A stretch of DNA of 64,000 nucleotides, taken from assembly GCA_029378245.1 (NCBI GenBank), contig JARKIF010000031.1, positions 186,001-250,000 of the forward strand, written 5' to 3'. Positions 44,951 through 56,121 of the stretch are shown one piece after another (position 1 is the first letter of the stretch; each line of letters opens with the position of its first letter). The DNA is from Roridomyces roridus. Lineage: Eukaryota; Basidiomycota; Agaricomycetes; Agaricales; Mycenaceae. The notes under the pieces were generated by a model, which saw nothing but the letters and a program-made list of their open reading frames with translations, searched no databases and had not been told where the DNA came from. The position numbers and the translations under genes were made by a program.

Positions 44951-45614
44951 GTAGGCCGAGTTTTCGTCCCCTGTTCTTTCGGGCTAAAATGCACGACAGG
45001 CGATAGCGCAGAGATGCCAGGCAAAATATGCTCGAATTGCATCGCGTTCAAGTCGGAATGCACGCATCATGGGGCAAGCAAACCTGTCGGGTCCGGGTCG
45101 ACAACGTCCGTGGCTCATGATTAATCGGAAAACTCCTCCAATCTGACTCAATGACAGACGCTCTCCGGCCACTGATTTTTTGAATGTAATCCGCCTCTTA
45201 TCTTTGGAGATGGTCGCTGATTTGACCTAGTCTCCCTCAAGAGCATATTGATTTTATCTTGGCTGGATCGCAGGAGTACATATCTGGGGATCGCTCGACC
45301 GTCTGTCAAGTCTTGGTCTCCGTTGCGCAGTACGCTCGAAGACTCGAGGAGACTCTGTGGACTTCCACAACTTCCGCAGCATCCGCTGCCAGTGAACGAA
45401 TCGAGCCAGACAAGGCCGACCATCAAGGCTATATCATAGGCTTCAATCTCCCCGAGTCTATGATGCTCATCACGAGGGATCTCTCTTCCAACCGTTTCTT
45501 CGGCGAGTCGAGCAGTATGCATTTCATCAAGTCGGTCATGGACATCAAATCCGAGGCCATGGGCCAGCAAAACGCGAAACCGCTCGCACGGCGGCCAGAA
45601 TTCTGGGATGTCCC

Positions 45615-48108
45615 TAGTGATGTTCAGGGCCCGGCTTGGCCTGGATACCCGGGCATGGGCCCGGTGATGAGCATGGAATTTGACTGCCCTTGAAAACGCG
45701 TATTTTGCACGATTTCAGATGTGGTTTCCATACTATATGATCTCAATACGAGAGCTGATGTCGAGCCCAGAGACAGTCAGTACGGTGGATACTTTAGAGT
45801 ACTATACAGGTTGAAGGGTATTCACCTGGATACGACTGATGGACTCACTCCGAAACATGTAGGAGGTGTGGATACCTGCCTTACCAATGGGATACACCAA
45901 TTAAACAGTTCTTAACCGTTGTACGATTGTCAGCAGTTCAAACCTTGGTGCAAGTGCAATTCGGAGGTTCGGGAGTTCACGGAATGATGGGCAAGTCGGC
46001 CGAATGACCTGAAACATGAGCAGACCGCCGAGACGGGTCCGATGGAAGTGACGTAGTAGCCATCACCTGTCGGAACAAGTGGATTCCGGCTCGGATACGG
46101 ACTTTTAGTCAAGTATCTGCTGGTATCCGAGACCAAGAGTGGGAGATATGGGTATCGTTCGAGACCTACAACACGTGGGAGTACGTTTTGAGGCCATACT
46201 CTGGAGGGGAAGAAGGGATACAAGATATCCAAACTGTCCGAGTCATGGATCAGCGATGGAATCACAAGATAACATGCTGAATCATGGCTTGGCGCTCTGG
46301 CTGACTGAGCACCAGTGCCAGATCAACCAATCAGGTCGTTTCTATTCAGGATACGTGGGAGATTCATCATTATTGCGCCATTCATTTGTACTATCATATG
46401 ATTCCCGGACATGTATAAAGTAGATAGAGTGTTACCCAAGAGGGCAGCGGATACTTCCCCCACTAGCAAGCTACCAGCTGCGACTAAGGGATTTGTCCGA
46501 GGCTTTCGAAGGTGCATTGCGTAGCTTAGCAATCGCCCTTGAAAATCTAAATTGTTGTTTTGTTGGCTCCCGTCGTGTGAATTGAGTTTGAAGCATAGTT
46601 TGGTTCGAGTGCAAGTTGGATTGTGACTAGGGTTTCAGCTCAGTGGCAGCTTTGGAAGGCTTGCTACGGCTTGGTACGGTTTGTGTGTCAGTTAGGGTCT
46701 GGTTGTGTGTTCAGTGTCAGGAATTGGTTCAGGAATTGTTGGAATCTGTGAAATCCGTGTAGTATCGGTCGCTGTGTTCTTTGGATACCAGTGTAAAAGG
46801 GATCGAAAGACCCAAATACCTTGCTTTGTGCAACCCGGCTTTTAGCCAAACCACTTCTACATCTTTTGTGTTCAGCTGAGAAGCTTAAAATCTACAAAAC
46901 GCTTTAGAATCGCCATCCTTGGGTTTTATCAAGGATTTTGATTCACAATACAAAACTCGACCACTCATATCGAGACAATATCACAGTATTCCCTACAACC
47001 TTTCATAAGGCCCTGTACTAGGGACTTATACTCGCCTTCGCCTGCTGTCAATATAGTTGTCACTCGCCCCGGAGCTTCGTGATTGGGTTGTTTAGATATA
47101 GATTCGTCTGTATCGAGACTCATCTAGTCTTGTTGTTTCGAGTTGGTTGATTTCTATAGTAGGTTTAGAGCACATACATCACCGGCTTGGAGCGGCTCGG
47201 GCTCCATATTTCCCGAGCCCAAGCCCAAGCCCTCCCAGGCCGAGCCCAAGCCGAAGCCCTGGGCTTGAGCCCGGGCATATTAGTCAGGCGGGATCAAGAC
47301 GCATACTCCTCACCCCGTTTGAAGATCACCGGCTCGGGGAACAAGAGCTCACTAGAAAACATGTCAAGCATTGCAACGCGTGGCCTGCACTCGTGGATTT
47401 TGGTGTCGGGGTATCAACCCATGCAGTTCCAGTTGCATGAGCCAGTAACGAGCCAGACTCCGCCGGGAAGCGCCTCAACGAACCACCATGAATGTGCGTG
47501 TGCGTGGTCGATGTCGAGAGTGGCATGACGTGGAAGCCGAAGGGGTGACTGATCACCGATATCGATCACCGTTGATGCGGCCAAGGAAGGAAGGAAGGAT
47601 TAACCTGCGCGGTCCCGCACCGGAACAGCAGGGGCCCGTAACTACACACATGTGACGTCTACACGTATGCTACGGATGCCCATCCCTCTCCATCGGTACG
47701 AACTAACCACTACCACAAGCTATACACCCCCGGCCCTTGCGGGCGGCGTAATCGACGGAAACCTGGTGGGCTGTTTGCGCTAGACCAGGGTCACCGGAGA
47801 GTCCCCTCCCCGATCACATAACCCGCCGTTACGCAGAATGCATAGTCCTACGGCACAGCCGTCTCACGACTTTGAGAACTACCGTGTTTCATTGATGCCC
47901 CGAAGAACGGGTGACGCGTGGAGGAGGGCCGTAAGTCAAAAGGTATCACATGTCAAGCCTGGGCTTGGTGGGCTCAGCCGGGCCTGACATTTCTCAAGCC
48001 TGAGCCCTGAGCCCGGCAAGGCCCAGCAGTGGGCTGGGCCCGGCTTGCCGATACCCGGGCTCGGCAAGGCCCGGCTTCCGGGCTCAGGCCGAGCCCTGAA
48101 CATCACTA
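45615..48108. mobile_element. 2.5-kb hAT-like non-autonomous element, TSD GATGTCCC
   Basis: Ends TAGTGATGTTCAGGGC and its reverse complement are flanked by GATGTCCC (45607-45614, 48109-48116). The right 160 bp and left 50 bp are rich in CCCGGC/GGGCTTG subterminal motifs; a second such cluster at 47185-47290 may mark a nested element. No transposase frame is visible. It sits in an exon of the transcription factor directly before an intron donor (48121). Confidence 0.85.
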
Positions 48109-48386
48109 GATGTCCCCCCTGTGAGTTCGAGATCCTCGCTCCTTCGTGTTGCTGATCTCATCTTGCAGTGGGAAATACGACCACCCAGCATCTCTCGTCA
48201 ATACACCTTCCCCGAACCCGATTTAATGGAAATTTTAATCGACCATTTCTTCGCCCAAATCAACATCCTGATATACACCTTTTACGCCCCAACGTTTCGC
48301 ACCGCAATCGCACAGGGACTGCACTTCCGTGACCAGAAATTCGGCGCGGTCGTCCTAGTCGTGTGTGCTCTCGTTTCCAAATTCTC

Positions 48387-48865
48387 GAGGCTATACAACT
48401 TTAGTAGCGTTAGGCGTCTGATGGCGCCTAACGATCTCGTTGATGCCTAACCTCGGCAAGCCGCCTATCCTTGGCACGTCTACGACCGTGACTGTATGTC
48501 GGCCTCTCATGGTGGACTCTGAGTCCTTCCATTCACAGATGAAAATGGGGGGGAGAGGACTGATTCGGGGCCACTCAAATATATTCTCAACCTAACAGAG
48601 TCTAACCGCCACTCACGGTGGATTCTGAGTTCTTCGTTCACTGACGAAAAAGGGGGGGAAAACACTGATTTGGGGCCACTCAAGTGTCTTACCCAACCTA
48701 ACCTAACAGAGTCTAACCGCCACTCACAGTGGATTCTGAGTCTTCAAAAAACTCTTGGCAGTCCATGGACAGGCTGAAAATCACATGGCAACCGGAAAAT
48801 GTTAGCATCAAAAAATGATCGCTAGTCGTGATGACGCCTAGCTGCTACTAAAGTTGTCGTGCCTC
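48387..48865. mobile_element. Mutator-like MITE, 479 bp, TSD CAAATTCTC
   Basis: The terminal inverted repeats (GAGGC..., sharing ACAACTTTAGTAGC) match at 19 of 22 positions. A 9-bp duplication (48378-48386, 48866-48874) is typical of Mutator-like elements. The interior has about three tandem copies of a unit with CTAACCGCCACTCAC, GTGGATTCTGAGT and GGGGCCACTCAA. No coding sequence. Confidence 0.88.
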
Positions 48866-48892
48866 CAAATTCTCTGACGACCCCCGAGTGTT

Positions 48893-49793
48893 TGTAAGCG
48901 AAACCGGTATCGCGCGGATACGGAAGACGGATCAAGTCCGAGTCGGAGGAGAGCGCGATATAGAGCGGTTGGTATTGCGTAGTTGCAACACGAGAAAGCA
49001 AGAGAGAGAGTTCAGGGGAACTCTCATATAATCAGTCAAGTGAGGGATCTTCACCGCTACGAGTAGATTCACGAAGTTTTGTGCCGTGAATGTAGACGAG
49101 TTTAAAAGTAATACTACAAAGCTTTGTGTCGTAGGACTACTAGTTGACGAAGATAACAGTATAAGAGCCTTGATCACTGCGAATAGATTCCCGAAGCTTT
49201 GCGCCGAAGAATGTAAACAAGATAAAAGAGAATACTACAAAGCTTTGCGTCGTAGGGTTCTCAGTTGATAAAGGCGGTCACTTAGATGCTTGTAATACCT
49301 CAAAGCTTTGCGTCGAGTGTAGTACAAGGAGATAAGTGCAGTAGTGTACGTCAAGTACACAAGGTTCACACAATTAGTGAGAGGTTCAACAAGTGTTGGA
49401 TTGAGTAGGTAGATACAGGATAAGATGTCTCAACAGGAGGGAGAGACGCCCTTTTATACTCTACTGAGAAGGCTATATTACTGCGGTGCGCAGTCTCGCG
49501 CAGTCGATGCATAGTCAAGTCTGACTATGGTCGACTGCAGTTCGACTCAGACCAAGTCATCTGACATCGAGGCGGTGACCCGCAGTCAAGTTCAAGTCAA
49601 TGTACACTGGACTTGATTGCGGAGATGTCACCGAGACTCGCTGTTGAACCGTGAGAGAGAAATCAAGATTAGACCCGCGATCAATGATTGTTGATTGCAA
49701 GCCGAACCGTAGATAAATACATGGAGGCTAGTGAAATCGCGAAAAATAAATAGCTACGGCTCGAGAATAAATAAGTACAGATGTTCCATCACA
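48893..49793. mobile_element. Solo LTR, 901 bp, TSD GTGTT
   Basis: It begins TGTAAGCG and ends CATCACA, with 5-bp duplications GTGTT (48888-48892, 49794-49798). Inside are repeated tracts with ACTACAAAGCTTTG and GCGTCGTAGG. Its removal joins D-D-P-R-V-F to L-E-Q-A-H in the transcription-factor frame. No gag-pol region, so it is a solo LTR. Confidence 0.85.
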
Positions 49794-49826
49794 GTGTTTC
49801 TCGAGCAGGCGCACTCGGAGCATAGC

Positions 49827-50500
49827 TAGGGCTGGGCACCGTAACCGTACCCTATGGAATACGGCTCCGTAATACGGATACGGTGCCGTGCCGTGGCCCC
49901 TGGTAGTGGTCTTGACACGGCCCGTGTGCAACACGGCCATGTGCCGTATTTCCCGTAAAAACACGGCCGTTACGGCCGTAATACGGAAATGCTCGGCAAT
50001 GTCCTCTAAACACTGTTATTGCGGGTGATTTTTGTCAGAATTGTCTCACCAAGCCATGTGGGAACTGCGGAAACACCATCCCCTTTGGATGAGGCGGCAG
50101 CTGGCGGCTGCCGCGGGTATTGTCGATGTTTACGGTAGCCACATCAATGCATCAAACACGCCATCAACCTTCAAAGCCGGCGGCGGCGGACGTGCCCCGC
50201 CCAAATTCTGTCCGAAGACGGATGGTTATGCATGGGAGAGGTGCTTCATATCATAAGATCCAATGCTTCATATCATAAGATCCAATGCCGATGCTCAAAA
50301 TCATCCAGGAATTCGGACTCTCATGAGAAATGATTGGCCATCAATTTACGACCGTGTTACGGAAATACGGCCGTATACGGCACCGTAGCGTACCGTGAGT
50401 GATTGATGCTAGGATTCTACGGGCCGTAATGTCATGGCCGTGTCTTAATACGGCCGTATCAATTACGGCCGTGTCCGTTACGGTACGGTGCCCAGCCCTA
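49827..50500. mobile_element. hAT-like MITE, 674 bp, TSD AGCATAGC
   Basis: Ends TAGGGCTGGGCACCGTA and the inverse are flanked by AGCATAGC (49819-49826, 50501-50508). Subterminal regions are dense in ACGGCCGT/TACGG motifs. A second copy lies at 55400-56060 in opposite orientation. It inserted within the codons for HSEHSAGWEW of the transcription factor. Confidence 0.92.
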
Positions 50501-51740
50501 AGCATAGCGCCGGCTGGGAATGGTTCCGCCAGGTCCAGCCGATTCCGGACTCGTTCGCCAAGTCTCCGACTTTGTACGACTTGCAGCTGATTTGTGTGAG
50601 TGCCCTCTTGTCGTTTGCAGTGCCTATTCACCGTGTGCAGCTGAGTATCATGTATATTGGAGCAGGCTCTACGCCAGAAGAAACCTGGACGCTTGCACTC
50701 TCGGCTTGCACATGGCTTATGACGTCGGAGCCCATAGACGCATCCGCTCCCACGAGGGAAACACGGTAGAGTCGGAGGAGTATAAGCGGGCGTTTTGAAT
50801 GCTCTTGGCTTCGGACACTGCCATGAGCTTGCTGCTGGGTCGGCCGAGGGCAGTTAGTATCAACAGGTACGCATCCACTTTTATTTATGCGGTCTCAATT
50901 GAAAGTTGACGTGAATCTAGATTCGATGCGGACTTGCCGATGGCACTCGAAGGGGAGGATCCCACTCTGGTCATCTACGGCCGACTTTTAATCAAACTGA
51001 TGGAAATCTGGGGGCGTGTTCAGGATGAAATTGTATGTTGCCTGTTGTTTTGCTGGCCGACTTACTGCCCGCACTACCCTACAGTATCCAATCAAAGGCA
51101 AAGAACAGAATTATCAAGCAATCGTCGCAGACCTCGAGTACGCTCCTCTTCTCTTCATGTATCATGGACAATCTTAACTGCAGTTGGCAGTTCTGCTCTC
51201 AATCAATGGGTAGACTCGATCCCGGAGCAACGTACGTGTATTTTTTGGGTTCGTCGTCGGATACATCTAAACCACTCAAGTCCGATGGGACCCCCACATG
51301 AAGTATTTGGCCACGTTGAATCAATCGGCTTGCATTTACACTACTTTTCATGCGCGCACGCGTGCTTGTTATCTGTCTTGGTTCTATGCCTGATAAATCA
51401 TGTCAGCACGGTACATACCGCCAATCTTTGGAGGTGGTTCGGACCTGTGCTCATTCTCTGCCAGTCCAACTACTTGTACACCGCCCATTCATCCCGTCGC
51501 CCGCAAACCCTGCCTCTCTGTCCTCTGTGAGTTGAGTCTCATTTTGTGACGATGCCCGAACTCGAACAAATCGCCTGTAGATATCCTTCCCCTCCTTGGC
51601 TATCTCCGCCAACGCAGCTCGGTCATGTGGACACATACTTGACGCCCAAGTCAGACGGAACGTCTACCCGCTTTACAACCCCCAGTCTATGGTATGCGCC
51701 CGTCTCTCGTCCCGCAGTTGCAATTGATTCGTACTCGCCG

Positions 51741-51795
51741 TCTATGATATGTCGTGTCTATCGACATATCATAGACAGACCAGGCTCTGGTCTAG
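51741..51795. repeat. Foldback related to 31640-31709
   Basis: TCTATGATATGTCG and CGACATATCATAGA are perfect inverse arms. The right half (CTATCGACA...CATAGACAGACC...GGTCTA) has the same length and layout as the 70-bp foldback at 31640. It follows the last recognisable transcription-factor codons and precedes an F-box relic. Confidence 0.75.
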
Positions 51796-52034
51796 GATAA
51801 TGGGAGCAATGGACTATCATATATCATATTCGCTCGAACGAATCGCTCGGCGCCTCAGTTCGGCGGTTTCACTAAGCTTGACGTGTGATTCCGAGGGTCC
51901 CAAACGATGAAGGCTACCAGATACAGCGGCACAACGTAGAAGAAAGACATGTCCCAGTATCCACACCTTCCCGTTTTGGCCGACGGCGGAATTTGTGTAC
52001 ATTTGTTTGACGCCTCTTGTCTTCCACCACCACC

Positions 52035-53463
52035 ATGGTCATGACGCGATACGGCCACAGGGCCCGGATGCTTATAACCAAGTGGTTCCCAAACGAAATT
52101 CTCACCGAGATCATCCAGCACACGCCTCGGGTCGACCAGGCCACCCTTTGTCGCACCTCCAAATCCATGCAGGCCCTCACCTTACCGATCCTCAATCGGA
52201 CGGTTGTCCTGGATAATTTCAAGGACGACATGGAGAGTGTCATCGCTGCCTTCTCATTGTCAGTCATTGACAACCCTGGGCGAGCAACTGCTACGAGGGC
52301 GCTAATAATTCTACATCGATATCGGTATCAACCTGCGCGCTTGTCCACATCTGGCCGCTACTGTACTATTTCAACCGGATCTTCGTGCCTTGTGACCTGT
52401 GACCCTCATCCTTCGTTTTTTGAACCTTCAAATTACCATATAAGGAAGGCCGCCGAAGGCGGCCCGGAATCTTTGATGGTATCATTGCCTTTTGAGGCAG
52501 GCAACAAGGCCTGTGACATGGGACACCTATTTTGATCCTTCATTTCAGCCGCCGCTGTGACGCGTGACCGAAGATCCGGTCGAAATAGTACAGTAATCAT
52601 GACGAATCTCAACAGGTCCGACTTCTCCGAGTCCTACCTGTGACTTGCTTTTCCGGGCGCTGGAACTGCTCAAATTTGTGGATTGTCTTTCTCTTCGGGT
52701 CACCAGCGACATCTACTGCTACGGAACATTTCTCCCTCGTCTCGCTCGCTTGACATTCCCGCTACTCGCGAAGTGCTGTATATATTCTCCGAGCCACGAG
52801 GTTCGGGTCAAGACTGTCACCAAATTCTTGAGCCGTCACCCGACTATAACCCATCTCCGCCTCTGGCCTGTCCAGGGACTCGTCCATCCTCCTTCTTCTT
52901 CCGACTGGGTTGCGCCGGTCCTTCCAAATCTGCAGCATTATCGTGGTACCCATGCCCTTCTTCCCGCATTCTCCACTCGCACTCTTAGCAGTGTTGCGTT
53001 CCCTGGCAAACCCCGAGCTGCCCTTCGCAATGTCCATCGTCACTTATGGTGGCCGCACCGGACACGATCAAATGCTAACGGCCTTTCGCTCACTATCGGA
53101 GCACATGCCGTTTGTCACGCAGCTCCGGATACAATGCTGGGACTATGGTGCACGAATGGGGACGGTATGTATCTGTTCGCTTCACATCATACAGCTTGAT
53201 TTACACATGAGCAGAATGTAATAGAGGACATTACAAGTCACCTGCCGCTACTCACTTGCCTGGAACATTTCGAATTGAATTTCGCCTTTCCAACGGACCA
53301 TTTGAATCGCTTTGTCATTGACGCTGAGCGCGATCGACAAGCTCTGCAGACTTTGGCCAGTGCGTGTCCGACCATGAAGGCATGCTGTCTGGTCGATCAA
53401 TCGTGGAGGAAGTTGGATGGGAGGTGGGATGATTATCCGACCACGGAAGCATCAGTGTTTTGA
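52035..53463 (+). pseudogene. F-box/LRR-like gene relic with MITE in intron 1
   Basis: Exon 1 (52035-52324) encodes a full F-box (ITKWFPNEILTEIIQHTPRV, LCRTSKSMQALTLPILNRT) and SVIDNPGRATATRAL. Intron 52325-52615 is 291 bp, of which 235 bp is a MITE and its TA duplication; without it the intron is a normal 56 bp. Exon 2 is one base out of phase compared with 33423, then reads LLFRALELLKF, RLARLTFPLLAKC and RHPTITHLRLW. A deletion near 52985 shifts the frame again before SLSEHMPFVTQLRI and LVDQSWRKLDGRWDDYP. It is therefore non-functional. Confidence 0.82.
52361..52593. mobile_element. Tc1/mariner-like MITE, 233 bp, TA duplication
   Basis: Inverted termini CTGTACTATTTCAACCGG and the near-complement are flanked by TA (52359-52360, 52594-52595). 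A second inverted pair, GGCCGCCGAAGGCGGCC, sits at the centre. It shares end sequence and length with 56267-56497. Location: intron of an F-box relic. Confidence 0.88.
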
Positions 53464-54084
53464 CAATCATCTTGTGGACTGCTTGGCAGCTTGCCGCACA
53501 AGCTCGCAAGCTCGATTCCAATGAACAATGCTTCTGAAAAAACCAAATTTCAGCTCAGAAATAATTCTGTAAGCAGCAGGACAGCCCTTGAGTCCACTGA
53601 GCACAAAGGTAAACACAGGAGAGGCCAAGAATAAATAAGAATTTGCACTTTCCAGGAGTCGAACGGCAGACCTTGTGGATTTCGAGACCTGGCTTGTGGG
53701 CTTGTGAGCTTGCGGCGAGTTGGCAGAAGCTTGTGAGCTTGAATGAGCTTGTACAAGCTCACAAGTTTCATGTCAAAAGTCTGATGAATTTCGGAAGGAC
53801 TTAGGGTTTTCTGTACTGGACTACATGGATTGAAGCCTTACATATTTTTTCCCCCTTGTAGCTGCTTCAACCGGTGCTTGCAAGCTTGAAGCCGGGGTGC
53901 CGACGGGCTGTGCTCGGCGAATCCGCCACACATCTTGCACACGTCTGAGAATGGCTGCTCTTTCAAGTACTTTTGGCACATGCCGGGACATGCGTGCGAG
54001 GTGCCTGTCGAAATGACATGCCGCACTTTGCCACGGTGACCATTAATATTGAGTCCTGAGTTCTGACCACCACATTGCCACCAC
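53464..54084. other. Intergenic with GCTTGTGAGCTTG repeats
   Basis: AGCTTGTGAGCTTG-type words repeat at 53690-53765 and in inverse form at 53490-53515. A GTTCGACTCC word on the minus strand near 53645 resembles a pol III B box, but no A box is convincing. No gene is seen. Confidence 0.45.
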
Positions 54085-55166
54085 ATGGAAGTCGACACCA
54101 AGCCTCAGCGCATCCCCGAGCTTTGGTTCAAGGACGGAAACATTGTCCTTCAGGCTGGAAATACTCAGTTTCGCGTTTATGAGGGGATCCTGGCCGCACG
54201 ATCTCCCGTCTTCCGGGACATGCTGTCATCGCCCCAGCCCCCCGGCGACTCGGAAATCGTCGAGGGATGCCCGCTCGTGCGCCTTCACGACGATCCAGCG
54301 GAGGCTACCGTGTTCTTGAAAGCCATCTTCGATCTCGAGTGCGTGATTCTCCTATCGTCCCTCTCCTCCATAAACATTATTTGTACAGGTACTTCAGGCC
54401 GTTTCCTGCACAGACGCAGTACGACATTATTCGAGGGTGTCTCCGCCTCAGCAACAAATACGGGGTGGACCAACTTCGCGTGCGCGCACTCGTTCATCTC
54501 TCATCCCGCTATCGCACCAACTTGGCCGACTTGGATGGCGCCGATTTCTACAACTCGGACAGCCCCAATTACAAGAACCGCAACGTATGCGATATTATAT
54601 CCTGGCCAATCCCGGGCCCTCAGACGCTCGTTTTTTATATCTCGGTCATCCAGCTTGCCCAAGACGTGGAAGCCCCGTGGATTTTGCCCTACGCCTTCTA
54701 CTCCCTTTCTGCGTGGCTGGATGGAAATCCCGAGGGGCTCATCAGCAACTCCGACAAGTCCGAAGTCAATCTGAGCCCCGAGGATCTCAAGCGTTGCTTG
54801 GCCGGCCAGCACCTACAATGCCGCGCCTCAACGACCGATATAATAGCAGCCTTTGGGAGTCCCCCGTTCGAGATAGCGGGGTGCACCTCAGTTTCCGAGT
54901 GCCGCAAGCTGCGACTCGTTGCGATTTATATTTTGCAGCGGACGATCTCCGATTTTCCGTCCATCCCCCTCTATATGTGGAACGATAACGACTGGAACCG
55001 GCTGAGGGACATGTGCCCCGGTTGCCTTGCATTCATGAAGGATCAGCACCAAGCTGCTCGCCAGACAATCTGGAACAAACTCCCAGAAATCTACCGCTTG
55101 CCAAAGTGGGAAGAATTGGAAAAGAAGAGGGAAGCGGTGCTCGGGACCAAGTGGTGGCTTGCTTGA
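54085..55166 (+). CDS. BTB/POZ domain protein, subfamily B
   Basis: Exons 54085-54338 and 54389-55166 give 343 residues. ATG context CCACCACATGGAAGTCGAC. BTB: LWFKDGNIVLQAGNTQF, YEGILAARSPVFRDML and ATVFLKAIFDLE, with one extra codon in the Q-P-P-G-D-S loop. Second exon: YFRPFPAQTQYDIIRGCLRL, LAQDVEAPWILPYAFYSLS, GCTSVSEC, CPGC and WNKLPEIYRLPKW. All family landmarks are present. It is isolated from the other copies and flanked by mobile elements on both sides. Confidence 0.92.
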
Positions 55167-55391
55167 GATTCCTCGTACGTCTTTTCCTCCTTGTCACTGA
55201 TCACGCTTTCTCACTTGGGTCTTGTATTTAAGAAGGTTGGCGAGCATTTTTCGATGCAGAGATTGCGGAGGATTAGAGTAGTCGGTGGCGTCATTGGTTT
55301 CAAATTGAGGGATGCCATTTTTGTGGACGATTGGTAGACGATAATGTTCAGATTTTGTGATCAGGAATTCGAGTAGTCTCCCAATGTCAGA
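55167..55391. other. Short intergenic spacer
   Basis: 3' flank of the BTB gene, no gene seen. It ends at the target duplication of the next hAT-like MITE. Confidence 0.5.
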
Positions 55392-55399
55392 CTCGGATC

Positions 55400-56060
55400 T
55401 AGGGCTGGGCACCGTACCGTAACGGACACGGCCGTAGAAATTACGGCCGTTTTCGCACACGGCCGTAACATCACGGCCCGTAAATTGGCAGCAGATATTG
55501 CTGACGGTACGGTACGGTGCCGTATCCGGCCGTATTTCCGTAACATGGCCGTAAACTGATGGTCAATGTTTTCTCTGGTTTCCTGCGGAAAAATTGTTAT
55601 TGAACGCTACATTCATCAATTCCTAGAGTCCAACTCACTCCTTCCATTCATAGCTACCCTTCCTAGCACAAAACATGGGCTGGGAACATCTGCCACCGTC
55701 AACTTTGAAGTCAATGGTCCCTTGATGCGTTGATGGCGGCTGCCGTAACATCAACGATGCCCGCCGCAGCTCCCGCAAGCCCGCCCACCCAAAGGGGAAG
55801 CCATCTCTGCACTTGGAAACCCTGTTGACATGACTTGGTGAGAGAATTCCGACACAAATCTACTGCGCTGACAGTGTTCAGGACAGATTGCCGAGGATTC
55901 CCGTATTACGGCCGTACCGGCCGTATTCATACGGGAAATACGGCACACGGCCGTGTTGAGCACGGGCCGTATAAACCACACTACCAGGGGCCACGGCACG
56001 GCACCGTCTCCGTATTACGGAGCCGTATTCCGTAGGGTACGGTTACGGTGCCCAGCCCTA
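55400..56060. mobile_element. hAT-like MITE, 661 bp, TSD CTCGGATC
   Basis: Same family as 49827-50500: ends TAGGGCTGGGCACCGTA, ACGGCCGT-rich subterminal regions, and an 8-bp duplication CTCGGATC (55392-55399, 56061-56068). The internal sequence, including a GATGCCCGC/GCGGGTATTGTCGATG-like part, matches the other copy in inverse orientation. Confidence 0.92.
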
Positions 56061-56121
56061 CTCGGATCAACCAAAAAATAAGATAGTCGAATTGTTTTAG
56101 TGTTGATCTAGAGTCTGATTC

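Larger units (their letters stand above)
44813..51706 (+). pseudogene. Zn2Cys6 transcription factor gene broken by four insertions
   Basis: The N-terminus (exon 44813-44894, 6-nt exon 44945-44950, exon from 45000) builds a zinc cluster: CDICRKQKVRC then CSNCIAFKSEC. After a disordered, stop-containing stretch, exon 45270-45606 encodes an acidic linker and RFFGESSSMHFIKSVMD. The fungal transcription-factor domain follows in pieces: YTFPEPDLMEILIDHFF (48215 on), GAVVLVVCALVSKFS, DDPRVF (48875-48893), HSEHSAGWEWFRQVQ (49810-49826 plus 50501 on), YDVGAHRR, a TGA at 50796-50798 where Trp is expected, DADLPMALE, ALNQWVDSIPEQ, LVHRPFIPSPAN and ANAARSCGHILDAQVRR. The expected C-terminal third is absent after 51706. 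Insertions: 45615-48108, 48387-48865, 48893-49793 and 49827-50500. It resembles mushroom XlnR-like regulators. It is non-functional. Confidence 0.85.

Noticed and set aside
48510..48760. CRISPR-like spaced repeats
   Set aside because: The repeats are long tandem units inside a Mutator-like MITE, with similar rather than unique intervening sequence.
53640..53700. Possible minus-strand tRNA or SINE head (GTTCGACTCC)
   Set aside because: No A box at suitable distance and no cloverleaf.
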